A stretch of DNA of 64,000 nucleotides from Bacteroidales bacterium (GTDB lineage Bacteria; Bacteroidota; Bacteroidia; Bacteroidales; UBA1715), in contig JAITUU010000035.1 of assembly GCA_031286165.1 (NCBI GenBank), positions 1-64,000 on the forward strand. Direction: 5' to 3'. The position numbers and the translations under genes are program-made. Every line of letters starts with the position of its first letter. The first letter of the stretch is position 1. Below the pieces are notes generated by a model that was given only the letters and a program-made list of their open reading frames with translations, made no database searches and was not told the DNA's origin. Of this stretch, positions 30,134 through 43,164 are shown piece by piece.

Positions 30134-31306
30134 ATGCGAACCATGAAAAATATGCAATACATACAAAATGAACAAATAGCAACAGACGAATCGTTGCAAT
30201 ACTGTATGCAACTCTTCGATAGTATGAGTAAAAACAACTTGTGGTATATTTATCGCGGACGTTTTACTCAAAAAATTTCCGATACCATTATTACCATTGC
30301 CGAGCAAAATATGCACTCCACGCAGGAGCAAACGCAGATTCGTAAGCGAGTGTTTGCTATTTTGGTGGAATGTTTGCAAAATATTTTGCGCCATCAGGCT
30401 GCGGTGGAAACGCAGGATTTACTGCCGGCAACGGAACGTTTGGAAATGTTGGCAATTCAGAAAAAAGACGGATTTTACCAAATTACTTCGGGCAATGTAA
30501 TAGAAACCTCCCTTGTGCCAAGTTTGCAGGAACTGCTCGAAAAAATTAATTCACTCGATAGAGATGCCCTCAAAGAATTTTACTTAGATGTGCTCAATAG
30601 CAGCACAGTGAGTGATAAAGGCGGTGCAGGACTTGGTTTGATAGACATTGCGCGAAAATCGCATTCCGAATTATTGTATGATTTTAAGCCTATCAGCGAG
30701 CGGTTTTCGTATTTTTATTTGCATACCACCATTCCGCATCCGGTGGAAACTGTGGCGTTTGATTTTAAAACAATTCAAGGTGTGCACGAAATTGTGCACG
30801 CACGAAATATTATGCTGGTGTATTCGGGCAAATTGCATCAGGAAAATTTGATGAATTTACTTTCTATAACCAACGGACTGCACTATGGCGAATACGATAT
30901 GAAGAAAAAAGTGTTCAATATTATGGTGGAAATGTTGCAAAATATAGTGAAACACGGCGCGAAATTGCACGAAGAAGATAAGGGAAATCCTGCGATTTTT
31001 TATGTACAATCGGTACCCGGTGCGTTTATTTTGTGCAGCGGAAACTATATTCACACGCAGTGTGTAGAAAAATTGACCACCGGCATAGACTATGTGAATA
31101 GCCTGACTTCGGAACAGTTGAATGAATATTATATAGCACAACTTCTTAATTTTGAAATAGATACACATAAAGAATCGGGTTTGGGAATTATAGATTTGTG
31201 TATAAAAAGCAGTAATAAAATAAAATATTATGTAGCACCAAGCACGCAGGAAGTTTCGTTTTTTACCATGCAAGTAACTGTGAATATTCCCTTTGGTAAA
31301 AAATAA
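30134..31306 (+). CDS. SiaB-like (DUF6272) protein kinase/ATPase with two tandem domains
   Basis: VFAILVECLQNILRHQA...GGAGLGLIDIARKS and VFNIMVEMLQNIVKHGA...ESGLGIIDLCIKS: two copies of the SiaB-like N-box/G-box layout. Confidence 0.75.
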   Translation: MRTMKNMQYIQNEQIATDESLQYCMQLFDSMSKNNLWYIYRGRFTQKISDTIITIAEQNMHSTQEQTQIRKRVFAILVECLQNILRHQAAVETQDLLPATERLEMLAIQKKDGFYQITSGNVIETSLVPSLQELLEKINSLDRDALKEFYLDVLNSSTVSDKGGAGLGLIDIARKSHSELLYDFKPISERFSYFYLHTTIPHPVETVAFDFKTIQGVHEIVHARNIMLVYSGKLHQENLMNLLSITNGLHYGEYDMKKKVFNIMVEMLQNIVKHGAKLHEEDKGNPAIFYVQSVPGAFILCSGNYIHTQCVEKLTTGIDYVNSLTSEQLNEYYIAQLLNFEIDTHKESGLGIIDLCIKSSNKIKYYVAPSTQEVSFFTMQVTVNIPFGKK

Positions 31307-31310
31307 GCGT

Positions 31311-32279
31311 ATGAGTAAAAAATTTTCTATTCCGCCCTTTCTCAAATCCGAAATTGCACAGGTTGATGCCTTGTTTTTGCAAGAATTGCAGTCGTCTTCC
31401 AAAATGCTTTCGCTTATTATTCGCTACATAGTGCGCAGTAAGGGCAAGCAACTTCGTCCGCTGTTGGTATTTTCGGCAGCAGGTATGGTGGGCACTATTC
31501 AAAAATCAACCTATTCGGCGGCGTATATGATAGAATTGATGCACACTGCTACGCTTGTGCACGATGATGTGGTGGACGATGCCGCAAAACGGCGCGGTTT
31601 TTTTTCTATTAATGCCATTTGGAAAAATAAAATTGCGGTGTTGGTGGGCGATTATTTACTTTCAAAAGGTTTGCTCTATGCCATAGATAGTAACGAAATT
31701 GAAATGTTGCGCATAATATCTCATGCGGTGCGGCACATGAGCGAAGGAGAACTCTTGCAGTTGGAAAAAGCGCGGCATTTGACGAGTTCTGAAGAAATTT
31801 ATTACGAAATAATTCGCAAAAAAACCGCATCGCTCTTTGTGGCGGCTATGCAAGCCGGCGCAGTTTCTACCGGTGCAAGTACTGCCGAGCAACGCGAAAA
31901 ACTTACTACCATAGCCGAACTTTTGGGGCTTGCTTTTCAAATCAAAGACGATATTCTCGATTTCAGTCCTTCAACACTTACCGGTAAAGCCGCGTGGAAC
32001 GATTTGAAAGAAAAGAAAATGACTTTGCCGCTACTTTATACCTTGCAAAAATTGAGTTCGCACGAAGCAAAACAACTGCGCAGCGCACTGAAATCGCACA
32101 GAAATAAATCTGAAAATCTCAAAAAAATAGCCGCCACAATTACGGAAAACGGCGGCATAGAGTATAGTAGGCAAAAATTGTACGAATTGTGCACCCAAGC
32201 CGTAGAATTATGCAAAACCTTCCCCGAAAATCAGTACAATGCCGCCTTGTGCGAATTGATAGATTTTGTGCGAAACTGA
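31311..32279 (+). CDS. Polyprenyl synthetase (trans-isoprenyl diphosphate synthase)
   Basis: GKQLRPLLVF, LVHDDVVDDAAKRRG, LAFQIKDDILDF. Confidence 0.93.
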   Translation: MSKKFSIPPFLKSEIAQVDALFLQELQSSSKMLSLIIRYIVRSKGKQLRPLLVFSAAGMVGTIQKSTYSAAYMIELMHTATLVHDDVVDDAAKRRGFFSINAIWKNKIAVLVGDYLLSKGLLYAIDSNEIEMLRIISHAVRHMSEGELLQLEKARHLTSSEEIYYEIIRKKTASLFVAAMQAGAVSTGASTAEQREKLTTIAELLGLAFQIKDDILDFSPSTLTGKAAWNDLKEKKMTLPLLYTLQKLSSHEAKQLRSALKSHRNKSENLKKIAATITENGGIEYSRQKLYELCTQAVELCKTFPENQYNAALCELIDFVRN

Positions 32280-32287
32280 GAGTATTT

Positions 32288-34718
<2,431 letters not shown>

Positions 34719-34743
34719 AGTTGTAATTTCTGTTAGGGTATTA

Positions 34744-34751
34744 CAAATGTA
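34744..34751 (-). promoter_or_regulatory. -7 box TACATTTG (minus) upstream of the acyltransferase
   Basis: CAAATGTA on plus strand. Confidence 0.4.
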
Positions 34752-34756
34752 GGAAT

Positions 34757-35353
34757 TTATTTTGAAATCCAATGCGCTTCGTCAGCAAAATTGAGCAACT
34801 CTTTGTCGCCGCTGCTATCGCCGTAGGCTACGAGGCGGTAATTTTCCCTGAATGGAAATGTCAGTAATAGTCGATTGACTTTTTCTTGTCCGTAGCAATT
34901 TTTGGAGTGTAAGCGTCCGGTAAGTGTATTATTTGTAATTTCTAACTGCGTGGCAAGAACGTTGAGTGTGAGTATGCCCATAGATTGCGCCCATGCTTGC
35001 ACCCAATTTTCCACCGAAGCACTTACTATGCACACTTCGCAGGCATTTTTTTGATATTCTTTGAGTTTTGCTATGGTTTCATGGCGCAGCATTGCGTTGA
35101 TTGTGGGAATAAATGCTGTGCAGTAGGTATTAAAGGTTTCACTGTTCATTCCTTTGAAAAAATAGGAAATAATCCATTGTTTGACACGCCAATTTGCTAT
35201 AATGCGCAGTTTCATTGCCACGAGCACAGGCGAAAATAGTAGAAATCCGCAATAGAAACTGCGTTTTCCTTTACTGAATTTGACAAATTCAATAAAACTA
35301 TCTTTGGTGGTAAGTGTGCCATCGAAATCGAAGGCTACGAGTGTTTTTTTCAT
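34757..35353 (-). CDS. HAD-IB family hydrolase/phosphatase
   Basis: VAFDFDGTLTTKDSF; CIVSASVENWVQAW; YGDSSGDKELLNFAD. Confidence 0.88.
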   Translation of the reverse strand: MKKTLVAFDFDGTLTTKDSFIEFVKFSKGKRSFYCGFLLFSPVLVAMKLRIIANWRVKQWIISYFFKGMNSETFNTYCTAFIPTINAMLRHETIAKLKEYQKNACEVCIVSASVENWVQAWAQSMGILTLNVLATQLEITNNTLTGRLHSKNCYGQEKVNRLLLTFPFRENYRLVAYGDSSGDKELLNFADEAHWISK

Positions 35354-35357
35354 ACGA

Positions 35358-36644
35358 TTAGAAAGATATTAGGCGTAAAATATTGCCCCACATACTGGTT
35401 TGGATTATTTCGGCAGCATTAAATTCTATTATTGGAATTCCAATACATAGCATCAATAATGCAAGCGTAATCTTTGTGGGTGGGAGAATAATAGATAGTT
35501 TCGTGTTTATAAATTCAACGAAACGAGTATAAAAAACAGGAAATACACGTTGTAAGATTTTTTTTTGTATCAATAGAAATATGCAAAAAGAACTTGTTAC
35601 CCAATAAAAAAAGATGCGTGCAATATCGCAAGAAAGTATGAGAAGAATAGGAAGAATACAACAAAACTGAAAAATAAGAAGTGAAGATAGTATGGTTTTA
35701 TCTTGGGTAGAGAATGAAGATTCTTTTTTTCGGAATACCAATAACGCATTACTTGTAATATAATATACAAGAGGAAAAGTCATAAGTAAAAATATTAATG
35801 AGGATATTCCTTTGCTTTTAGTGAAAAAATTCATGGCAAAATGATATTTGAATGTAGAACTACTTTCCCAACTAATAGCACTAATAGCACCATGCGAGTA
35901 TTGTGTAAGTTGTGCAGGATTAACGTGAGCAACCGATACCCATGAATCCCAAATTGTTTGGGCAGTTTCCATATTTCCATGAAATTTGAGTGTAAGTAAA
36001 AAAGCACATACACTTGGCAATAAACACAAAAGAGAGAGTAAAATAGATTGTATAATTCCTTTGTGTATGAAGGAATTGAAAAACAATAACAATAACAAAG
36101 GCAATGAAAGAAAAACAAACACTTCGTGGATTTGTAAGGCAATGATAATAAGTATATTGATAATAATTATGCGTAGAGTGAGATTGGGGATTGATTTAAA
36201 AGACCAAAAAGCAGCAATGAGGAATAACAACATGGCATGATCTCTTTTATGCCACAACATGGCGTAGCCCAATATGTGTGCTCCAAGAAAAAAACAGAGA
36301 GGAAGAATATATAGAGAGTAGCCTTTTTTTATGAAGGTTCTGATAAAAAATATACACACCAGAATAAAACATATCAAACTAAATATTTTTATGGTCAAGA
36401 AAAGATTTATATTGAAATTTTTTGCGAAAAAAAACAGTATTTCGCCAATCAAACCACGCCGTACATAGCCAGCCTGATAGTTGATAAGCCATTCAGACCC
36501 AAACCAACTTTCATACGTATAGCGAAAAAGTACTTGGCGTATCAATCGTTGCACTATTGAAATTACGAATAATACAAAAGCAGTATTCCACAGTGTGTGC
36601 CGAATATTTTGTTTGTTGAAAAGTGTTCTTATTGTTTGTTTCAT
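35358..36644 (-). CDS. Multi-TM membrane protein, putative GT-C-like
   Basis: Many hydrophobic segments; YESWFGSEWLINYQAGYVRRGLIGEIL. Confidence 0.6.
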   Translation of the reverse strand: MKQTIRTLFNKQNIRHTLWNTAFVLFVISIVQRLIRQVLFRYTYESWFGSEWLINYQAGYVRRGLIGEILFFFAKNFNINLFLTIKIFSLICFILVCIFFIRTFIKKGYSLYILPLCFFLGAHILGYAMLWHKRDHAMLLFLIAAFWSFKSIPNLTLRIIIINILIIIALQIHEVFVFLSLPLLLLLFFNSFIHKGIIQSILLSLLCLLPSVCAFLLTLKFHGNMETAQTIWDSWVSVAHVNPAQLTQYSHGAISAISWESSSTFKYHFAMNFFTKSKGISSLIFLLMTFPLVYYITSNALLVFRKKESSFSTQDKTILSSLLIFQFCCILPILLILSCDIARIFFYWVTSSFCIFLLIQKKILQRVFPVFYTRFVEFINTKLSIILPPTKITLALLMLCIGIPIIEFNAAEIIQTSMWGNILRLISF

Positions 36645-36645
36645 A

Positions 36646-37572
36646 CTACAATACGTAAATAATTAATAAAAATGAAAGAATCCAGCCGGCAATGCAGCAT
36701 TGTAAAAATCGGTCGCGAATGAGTACTTTGGTGGGGTTGCCGCTTTTTGAATCTACAATGGTGAGTTGCAAATAGCGAATAATGCCGATGAGTACAAAAA
36801 TTGCCGTACCATACACGTATTTGCTGCCAAAGCGAGCAATTACCGCCGGCGAAAGGGTGTACATAATGTAGGCAACTATGGTAATGGTGGAAATAATAGT
36901 CATTACTTGATTGAGAAAATCGAGGTTGTAGCGAGCGGTATTTGCTCGCAGCGAAACACCGGTACTTTCGTAGAGTACTACATCATCGCGGCGTTTGGCA
37001 AATGCCAAAAACAGCGCGAGTAAAAAGGTCATTATCACTATCCATTCTGAAAGTTCTATGCCGGTGGCAACGCCGCCCACCACCACGCGCAATACAAATC
37101 CTATGGCAATAACGAGTACATCGACAATGGCAATGTGTTTGATTTTTAGGCAATAGGCTACGTTCATACCGAAATAAAATCCTATGAGAGCCATAAGTGC
37201 AAACTTTGCTGTGCCGGAAAATGCAAAAAGAAGGGTTATGGAAATTGTAACGCACGCTATCATGAGCAGATATGCCATGTGTTTGGAAACTGCACCCGAA
37301 GCAATGGGGCGATGCGATTTTTCGGGGTGGAGTTTATCCATTTCTACATCGCATATATCGTTGAGGCAATAAATAGCACTTGCCACAAAGGAAAATGCGA
37401 AAAACGCAACAATGCACTGCCACAATAACTCAACGTGCAGTAATTGCCCACTGAAAAAAAGCGGCAGAAATACAAAGGCATTTTTGAGCCATTGCTGTGG
37501 GCGGAGGATTTGGATTATATTAGGAGGTGTAAGCGAATTTGTGGACAGATTTTTACTTGTTTTGTTGTTCAT
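36646..37572 (-). CDS. UbiA-family prenyltransferase, decaprenyl-phosphate phosphoribosyltransferase-like
   Basis: LRPQQWLKNAFVFLPLFFSG, YCLNDICDVEMDKLHPEKSHRPIASG. Confidence 0.85.
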   Translation of the reverse strand: MNNKTSKNLSTNSLTPPNIIQILRPQQWLKNAFVFLPLFFSGQLLHVELLWQCIVAFFAFSFVASAIYCLNDICDVEMDKLHPEKSHRPIASGAVSKHMAYLLMIACVTISITLLFAFSGTAKFALMALIGFYFGMNVAYCLKIKHIAIVDVLVIAIGFVLRVVVGGVATGIELSEWIVIMTFLLALFLAFAKRRDDVVLYESTGVSLRANTARYNLDFLNQVMTIISTITIVAYIMYTLSPAVIARFGSKYVYGTAIFVLIGIIRYLQLTIVDSKSGNPTKVLIRDRFLQCCIAGWILSFLLIIYVL

Positions 37573-39004
37573 GATTACGAATAAAATTTTCTATTGATAC
37601 AGTAGGGTCAAGTAGTACTCCTTTTTTAAAATAACCTTTTACTACGAAATAATGCCAGCCATTGGCGGCTGTGGGTACATTGAACCAATAGAGTGTTTGT
37701 GTTGTTGAGTTTACTTGTGGAACAGATACTACTTGGTCGTTATTATTTTTGATATAGTTGAAAAGCCATACAATTTCAGAAGATTCTTTTTGGGCACGTC
37801 CCGTAAAAATATCTGTTATAACATTTTTAAAATTAGTGGAAATTGCGGCACCTAAAAATAAACCTAAAAATAGAAATGAATAAGATAAAGATTTTGGAAA
37901 TGTTCTTTGTGTTGAAAATAACGTGTATTTTAAAATATATACAATAGCCAAACCACAAATAATTGAGGCAAAATAATTGGGCATAATTCCTCTGGGTCGA
38001 AAAGCAGTATTTCCAAAAGAATATATAACAATAAAACATCCGAAAAAAGTAATGAATAAAAGTAAAACAATCAAAGGAGACAATAATTTTTCGGAAAAAT
38101 AGCACGGGGTGTTTTTTTGATTTTTATAGAAAAAGAGTGCAAATACACAAAACAGAATGGGAAGATTGAAAATGGCTTGCAGTACTTCAGACCAAGAATA
38201 TTGAAAACTATAATACACACTTGCCCATAAACCAATGCTTTCATACGTTGTTTTTTCTCCTTGTAGTCTATAAAAAGTACCGGGACCTAAAATTACAGAC
38301 AACATTAAAATAAGTGAAATCACAAGTAATATTTGAGATGATTTGGTGATTTTTTCTCCTTTAAAAAACACATTTAAGAAGAACGCAAGGGTTGTGAAAA
38401 AGGTAATGATAGCCCAACTTTCGTGAGAACCTATTACGAGAAATAACAGAATAGTGCTAAGTATGAAAAAACGAATATTTCGTTTCGTATTAAAATAACG
38501 AACATACAGACCTAACAATAATAAGTAAAAAATAAGAGGAATGGTATATACCGTAGCACCAGAAAACCAATAAAATTGCACAATGGAAGGAGCAAAAAGA
38601 TAAAAAAAAGTAACAAGTATTGTTGAAAAAATAAGATTTTCTATTTTATTGGAGGAGAGAGCGTTAAAAAAATAATATGCACTTGCAATTAGAAAAACAA
38701 TGATAGATATTGGAAAAATTTTTGCAAAATAAATATTCATAAATGGTCTTCCGGGAAAAAGCATAAATAGTGCATTGGCAAATCTACCATTATATCCACT
38801 TGAATACCAATTCCAAATACCGTGAAGATAATTTACATTGGAATTGAAAAATGAATGGTGCATATCGTCGCTTGCCCCGGGAATATTGTACAGAGAAATA
38901 ATAACAAAAGGGAGTAAAATTATAATCGAAGTAATTACAATTGCTGAAAGAAGTAATTTTTCTCCGGAAAGATTAAACGTAGTTTTTTTTATAGAAATTT
39001 TCAT
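37553..39004 (-). CDS. Multi-TM protein, DUF6056-like putative GT-C glycosyltransferase
   Basis: PGASDDMHHSFFN...WNWYSSGYNGRFANALFMLFPG; about 12 hydrophobic segments. Confidence 0.6.
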   Translation of the reverse strand: MKISIKKTTFNLSGEKLLLSAIVITSIIILLPFVIISLYNIPGASDDMHHSFFNSNVNYLHGIWNWYSSGYNGRFANALFMLFPGRPFMNIYFAKIFPISIIVFLIASAYYFFNALSSNKIENLIFSTILVTFFYLFAPSIVQFYWFSGATVYTIPLIFYLLLLGLYVRYFNTKRNIRFFILSTILLFLVIGSHESWAIITFFTTLAFFLNVFFKGEKITKSSQILLVISLILMLSVILGPGTFYRLQGEKTTYESIGLWASVYYSFQYSWSEVLQAIFNLPILFCVFALFFYKNQKNTPCYFSEKLLSPLIVLLLFITFFGCFIVIYSFGNTAFRPRGIMPNYFASIICGLAIVYILKYTLFSTQRTFPKSLSYSFLFLGLFLGAAISTNFKNVITDIFTGRAQKESSEIVWLFNYIKNNNDQVVSVPQVNSTTQTLYWFNVPTAANGWHYFVVKGYFKKGVLLDPTVSIENFIRNHEQQNK

Positions 39005-39045
39005 ATTGTTATTGTATTATAGTTATGAAATTTTGTGTATTAATA

Positions 39046-40497
39046 TTATTTTAAGGTTATTACAATATATTCATCGTTTAGTTGTATGGTGTGATAGAAA
39101 CTATCGAGTACTACGGGTATTTCTTTTTCATTACTCACTGCTTTTTCATTCTGCTCCAACTGAGGAAAATTATGGTAGTATGCTAAATAATTACGAGATA
39201 AAGAGGGTTTTATGAGGCGTTTTACGATAGGATTGTTGTGTGCCACATTTTGAACAACGCTCGAAAATCCTATGCCATTGTGAATAATGATTTTGTGGAT
39301 TTGCGTTGTGGGTATTATTTGTGCTATATCGTGCATAAGTATTTGGGCACGAAATTCTTTGTAGCGTTTTTGATCGGCTAAGCAGTTGCCGTAGGCAAAT
39401 GAAAATACGAAAAAGCACCACACAAGCAACACAACAGGAAATGAGTATATTTTTTTCAAAGAAAAACAAATATCTACACTCAGAATTGCGAGTAAAATAC
39501 CTATGCCATACATGGCACGCGGTACAAATGACGGTTCTGCAAGTAAGGGATATACTCCGAAAACCGATAATGCGAGCAGTATTAAGAACAGCGTTGTTAC
39601 GAAAAATGCAACGATTTTGTTTTGTTTGGAATGAATAATTGTTTTTATATAGAATATGACAACAATTACAAGTGCTATTATTTGCCATAGTACATTCCAA
39701 TCTTTGCGTATGAGTTGCCAATACATAGTCCAATTACTTCCAAAAACAGTGAATATACTAAAATTTAGTTCTATGTTGGTGGAAGCGTATGAATCAATTA
39801 TTTGTAGGAAGAATAATCGAAATAGAATAAGCGCAGCAATAAAACTTGCACACGAAATGCCGATAAATCGAAAGGCATTTTTTATGCTATCACTTTTTGA
39901 AAGAATTGTGCGAAAGAAAAAATAGAGCACTATCATAATAAAAATACCTGAAGATGCTTGATAGGTCATAAGCATAATTAAAAGTGATATTACACTTATT
40001 CCGAGAAAAAGCCAATGATTTCTGTGCATAAATAGAAAGGGAAACACACTTGCTAATACGGAGAGAGCCATATATGGAGCATCGAATTTGAAACTCATAC
40101 AACCCAAAAAATTTGGAGAAAGTCCAATAGGAAGGGTTGCCAATAGCAAGTATAGAGTTGGTTTACCGCACATAATTTTTACTACCATAAATCCTGCTGT
40201 GGCTAAAAGAATACAAGATATAATTTGTGATAACGGCGAAATATCGGTTAGGCGTTCATCAACCGTAGCGTGTATAAAATAACTCAAAAATTGCGAAATG
40301 TGCCGTGAAAAATCGCCGCGCAACCCGATTGACATTACACTGCGTTCAATGTCGTCCAAATACGTGTAATCGGCACGAAAAAGAGCAATAAACGCTACGG
40401 CATACACAATGCTCAAAAATAGAACAGATCGCCACAGTTCTTTTTTTTCTATGCCTAATGAAAGAACTTGACTTGTATAATGTTTTATGAAATTCAT
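39046..40497 (-). CDS. Multi-TM GtrII-like glucosyltransferase-domain protein
   Basis: DYTYLDDIERSVMSIGLRGDFSRHISQFLSYFIHA; multi-TM. Confidence 0.65.
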   Translation of the reverse strand: MNFIKHYTSQVLSLGIEKKELWRSVLFLSIVYAVAFIALFRADYTYLDDIERSVMSIGLRGDFSRHISQFLSYFIHATVDERLTDISPLSQIISCILLATAGFMVVKIMCGKPTLYLLLATLPIGLSPNFLGCMSFKFDAPYMALSVLASVFPFLFMHRNHWLFLGISVISLLIMLMTYQASSGIFIMIVLYFFFRTILSKSDSIKNAFRFIGISCASFIAALILFRLFFLQIIDSYASTNIELNFSIFTVFGSNWTMYWQLIRKDWNVLWQIIALVIVVIFYIKTIIHSKQNKIVAFFVTTLFLILLALSVFGVYPLLAEPSFVPRAMYGIGILLAILSVDICFSLKKIYSFPVVLLVWCFFVFSFAYGNCLADQKRYKEFRAQILMHDIAQIIPTTQIHKIIIHNGIGFSSVVQNVAHNNPIVKRLIKPSLSRNYLAYYHNFPQLEQNEKAVSNEKEIPVVLDSFYHTIQLNDEYIVITLK

Positions 40498-40521
40498 ACT
40501 GTAATCATTAATCGGTATCTA

Positions 40522-41103
40522 TTATTCTCGTATTTCTTTCAAAAACTTCAAAAATTTTTCACAAGCGCGAGCGCGGTGGCTTATGGTATTTTTTTCGTTC
40601 ATGGGCATTTGTGCAAACGATTCTGCGTACCCTTCGGGAATAAAAATAGGGTCGTAGCCGAAGCCTTTGCTGCCCATTGTTTTGGTGGCAATAGTGCCTT
40701 GCACTGCGCCTTCAAACACATATTCCTTTCCGCCGATAATACAAGCAATTACGGTGCGAAACATGGCGTAGCGATTTTCCTTATCTTGCATGAGCGAGAG
40801 TGTTTTTTGCACATTGTCTTCTGCTGTGCAAGCTTCGCCGGCAAAGCGAGCGGTATATACTCCGGGTGCGCCGCCGAGTGCTTCTATTTCAAGTCCGGTA
40901 TCATCGGCAAAGCAGTTGTAAGCGTATTTTTCATATATATAGCGGGCTTTTTGCAGGGCATTTTCTTCGAGCGTGTCGCCCGTTTCGGGAATTTCATCGA
41001 AGCAATTAATATCGCGTAAACTTTTGATGATAAACGAATTACCAACCATTGCAGTAATTTCCTGCAATTTGTGGGCATTGTTGGTCGCAAAAACAAGTGT
41101 CAT
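40522..41103 (-). CDS. rdgB: Non-canonical purine NTP pyrophosphatase (RdgB/HAM1)
   Basis: LVFATNNAHKLQEI, FADDTGLEIEALGGAPGVYTARFAGE, GFGYDPIFIPEG, SHRARA. Confidence 0.95.
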   Translation of the reverse strand: MTLVFATNNAHKLQEITAMVGNSFIIKSLRDINCFDEIPETGDTLEENALQKARYIYEKYAYNCFADDTGLEIEALGGAPGVYTARFAGEACTAEDNVQKTLSLMQDKENRYAMFRTVIACIIGGKEYVFEGAVQGTIATKTMGSKGFGYDPIFIPEGYAESFAQMPMNEKNTISHRARACEKFLKFLKEIRE

Positions 41104-41126
41104 AGTGCTATCTGTTTTTTATCACG

Positions 41127-41134
41127 CAAAGATA
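41127..41134 (-). promoter_or_regulatory. -7 box TATCTTTG (minus) for rdgB and the downstream operon
   Basis: CAAAGATA on plus strand. Confidence 0.45.
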
Positions 41135-41189
41135 TGATTAAATTGTGAATACTAATTCAAAAATGGGTTTGTAACTGAAAAAAATAGTG

Positions 41190-41197
41190 TAGTTTTG
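41190..41197 (+). promoter_or_regulatory. -7 box TAGTTTTG
   Basis: TAnnTTTG, 19 nt before the ATG at 41216. Confidence 0.5.
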
Positions 41198-41215
41198 CGT
41201 ATAAACACAATAATC

Positions 41216-41902
41216 ATGGGAAAACATTACATTAACAGGGCAAATTGGTTGCGAGCGGCGGTGTTGGGCGCAAACGATGGTATTTTATCGACCACGAGTT
41301 TGGTAATAGGCGTGGCGGCGGCGCAAACTTCGCGCGAAACGGTTGTACTTACTGCATTGGCGGGTCTTGTAGCCGGTGCGTGTTCTATGGCAGCTGGCGA
41401 ATATGTGTCGGTGAGTTCGCAAACCGATGTGGAAAATGCCGATTTGAAACGCGAGAAAAACGAATTGGAAACCGACCCCAAAGGGGAGTTGGAGGAATTA
41501 ACTCAGATTTACGTAACGCGCGGTTTGTCGGAAGATTTGGCACAGCAAGTTTCCACGCAACTGATGCAAAAAAACGCGCTGGAAACGCATGCTCGCGAAG
41601 AGTTGGGTATTAACGATACCACTACGCCGCACCCTTTGCAAGCGGCGGCGGCTTCGGCACTTTCGTTTATTTCGGGCGGATTGTTGCCATTTTTGGTGGC
41701 AGTGTGTGCACCCATGAAGTCAATGGTATTGTTTCAATACGGATTTGCTATTGTTTTCTTGGCTGTTTCGGGTGCTATCACGGCTCATTTGGGCGGTTGC
41801 TCGTGGGGAAAATCTATTTTGAGAATTTGTTTCTGGGGAACCGTAGCCATGTGTATAGCCGCAGTGGTGGGATATATTTTTGGCGTAAAAACGGGTGTGT
41901 GA
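41216..41902 (+). CDS. VIT1/CCC1 family Fe/Mn transporter
   Basis: INRANWLRAAVLGANDGILSTTSLVIGVAAA, AGACSMAAGEYVSVSSQTD. Confidence 0.93.
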   Translation: MGKHYINRANWLRAAVLGANDGILSTTSLVIGVAAAQTSRETVVLTALAGLVAGACSMAAGEYVSVSSQTDVENADLKREKNELETDPKGELEELTQIYVTRGLSEDLAQQVSTQLMQKNALETHAREELGINDTTTPHPLQAAAASALSFISGGLLPFLVAVCAPMKSMVLFQYGFAIVFLAVSGAITAHLGGCSWGKSILRICFWGTVAMCIAAVVGYIFGVKTGV

Positions 41903-41904
41903 AC

Positions 41905-43164
41905 ATGAAAAAATCACTCTGTATCGTTTTTTTGTTTTGTGCGCAAAGTATTGTTGCTCAGGTACAAAGAGATGCGCTGTTTAACGTGCAGGTAAAATCT
42001 ATACAAGTGTATAAAAGTGCTAATCCGCTTACAAATCCGGTAATTTCCTTACTCAACAAGGAAACAATAGATGTGCATTTTGATATTCTCGATTCGCAAG
42101 TGCACGACCTGCGCTACGAACTTATGCTGTGCGACAGAAATTGGCAAAAAAGTACTGTGCACCCAAGCGACTATTTGCAACAGTTTGGCACGCAGAATGT
42201 GGAACATACCGATTTTTCAACCAATACCAACACCGATTATGTGCATTACAGCGCACGATTTCCCAACGAGAATTTACAATTTCGCTATTCGGGAAATTAT
42301 TTATTACAAGTAATTGATAATGAAAACGATGAGTTGCTTTTCCAAAAACGGATTACGGTGATAGAACAGTTGATAAAAATAGAAGCATCGGTGCAACGCC
42401 CCGACCAAGTACAGTTTATGGATGAATATCAGGAAGTACTGCTCACGCTGTTTCCGCTGGGGTTTACCATTCGCAATCCGTTCAGCGATATTTCCGTGCA
42501 AATTTTGCAAAATCATCGCTGGGACAACATGAAAATTGCGCAAAAACCTTCGCACATTACCGGTGATGAAATTCAGTATCAGCAGGGTTCAAACCTTTTG
42601 TTTTTGGGAAATTCGGAATTTAATCAGTTCAATTTCAAAAGTTTTTTGTATCCGGGCGGTGTGGTGCGCACTATTGAGTACAATTCCGCAAAACGTATGT
42701 ACACTATTATATTGTATTCAAACGAAAATCGCGCATACAAAGCATATAGCAAAACCGGCGATTTGAATGGAAAATTTATGATTTCGCACGATTACGCAGA
42801 GCAGGCACATACTCTTGCTGACTACGCCAATGTGCAGTTTTCATATAAAAGCGCACAACAAAAAGCCGATATTTTTGTGATTGGCGAATTTTCAATGTGG
42901 CAAGCGAGCAATGCCTATAAAATGACCTACAACGAAGATGCGCAGCAATACGAAGCCGCAATTCTTTTAAAACAAGGATATTACGATTATTTACTTGCCG
43001 AATTTGACCCCAAAACCGCGCAATTCAATAGTGCAAATATTGAAGGGAGTTTTTATCAAAGCGAAAACGATTACGAAATTTTTGTGTATTTTTACGACAT
43101 TTCTGCCGCTTACGACCGCGTGATAGGCTATAAAAAACTTAATTCTGTTCGCAATGATAATTAA
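41905..43164 (+). CDS. Type IX secretion system Plug protein (DUF5103)
   Basis: Signal peptide; [34 protein letters not shown]...[23 protein letters not shown] at 41905. Confidence 0.85.
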   Translation: MKKSLCIVFLFCAQSIVAQVQRDALFNVQVKSIQVYKSANPLTNPVISLLNKETIDVHFDILDSQVHDLRYELMLCDRNWQKSTVHPSDYLQQFGTQNVEHTDFSTNTNTDYVHYSARFPNENLQFRYSGNYLLQVIDNENDELLFQKRITVIEQLIKIEASVQRPDQVQFMDEYQEVLLTLFPLGFTIRNPFSDISVQILQNHRWDNMKIAQKPSHITGDEIQYQQGSNLLFLGNSEFNQFNFKSFLYPGGVVRTIEYNSAKRMYTIILYSNENRAYKAYSKTGDLNGKFMISHDYAEQAHTLADYANVQFSYKSAQQKADIFVIGEFSMWQASNAYKMTYNEDAQQYEAAILLKQGYYDYLLAEFDPKTAQFNSANIEGSFYQSENDYEIFVYFYDISAAYDRVIGYKKLNSVRNDN

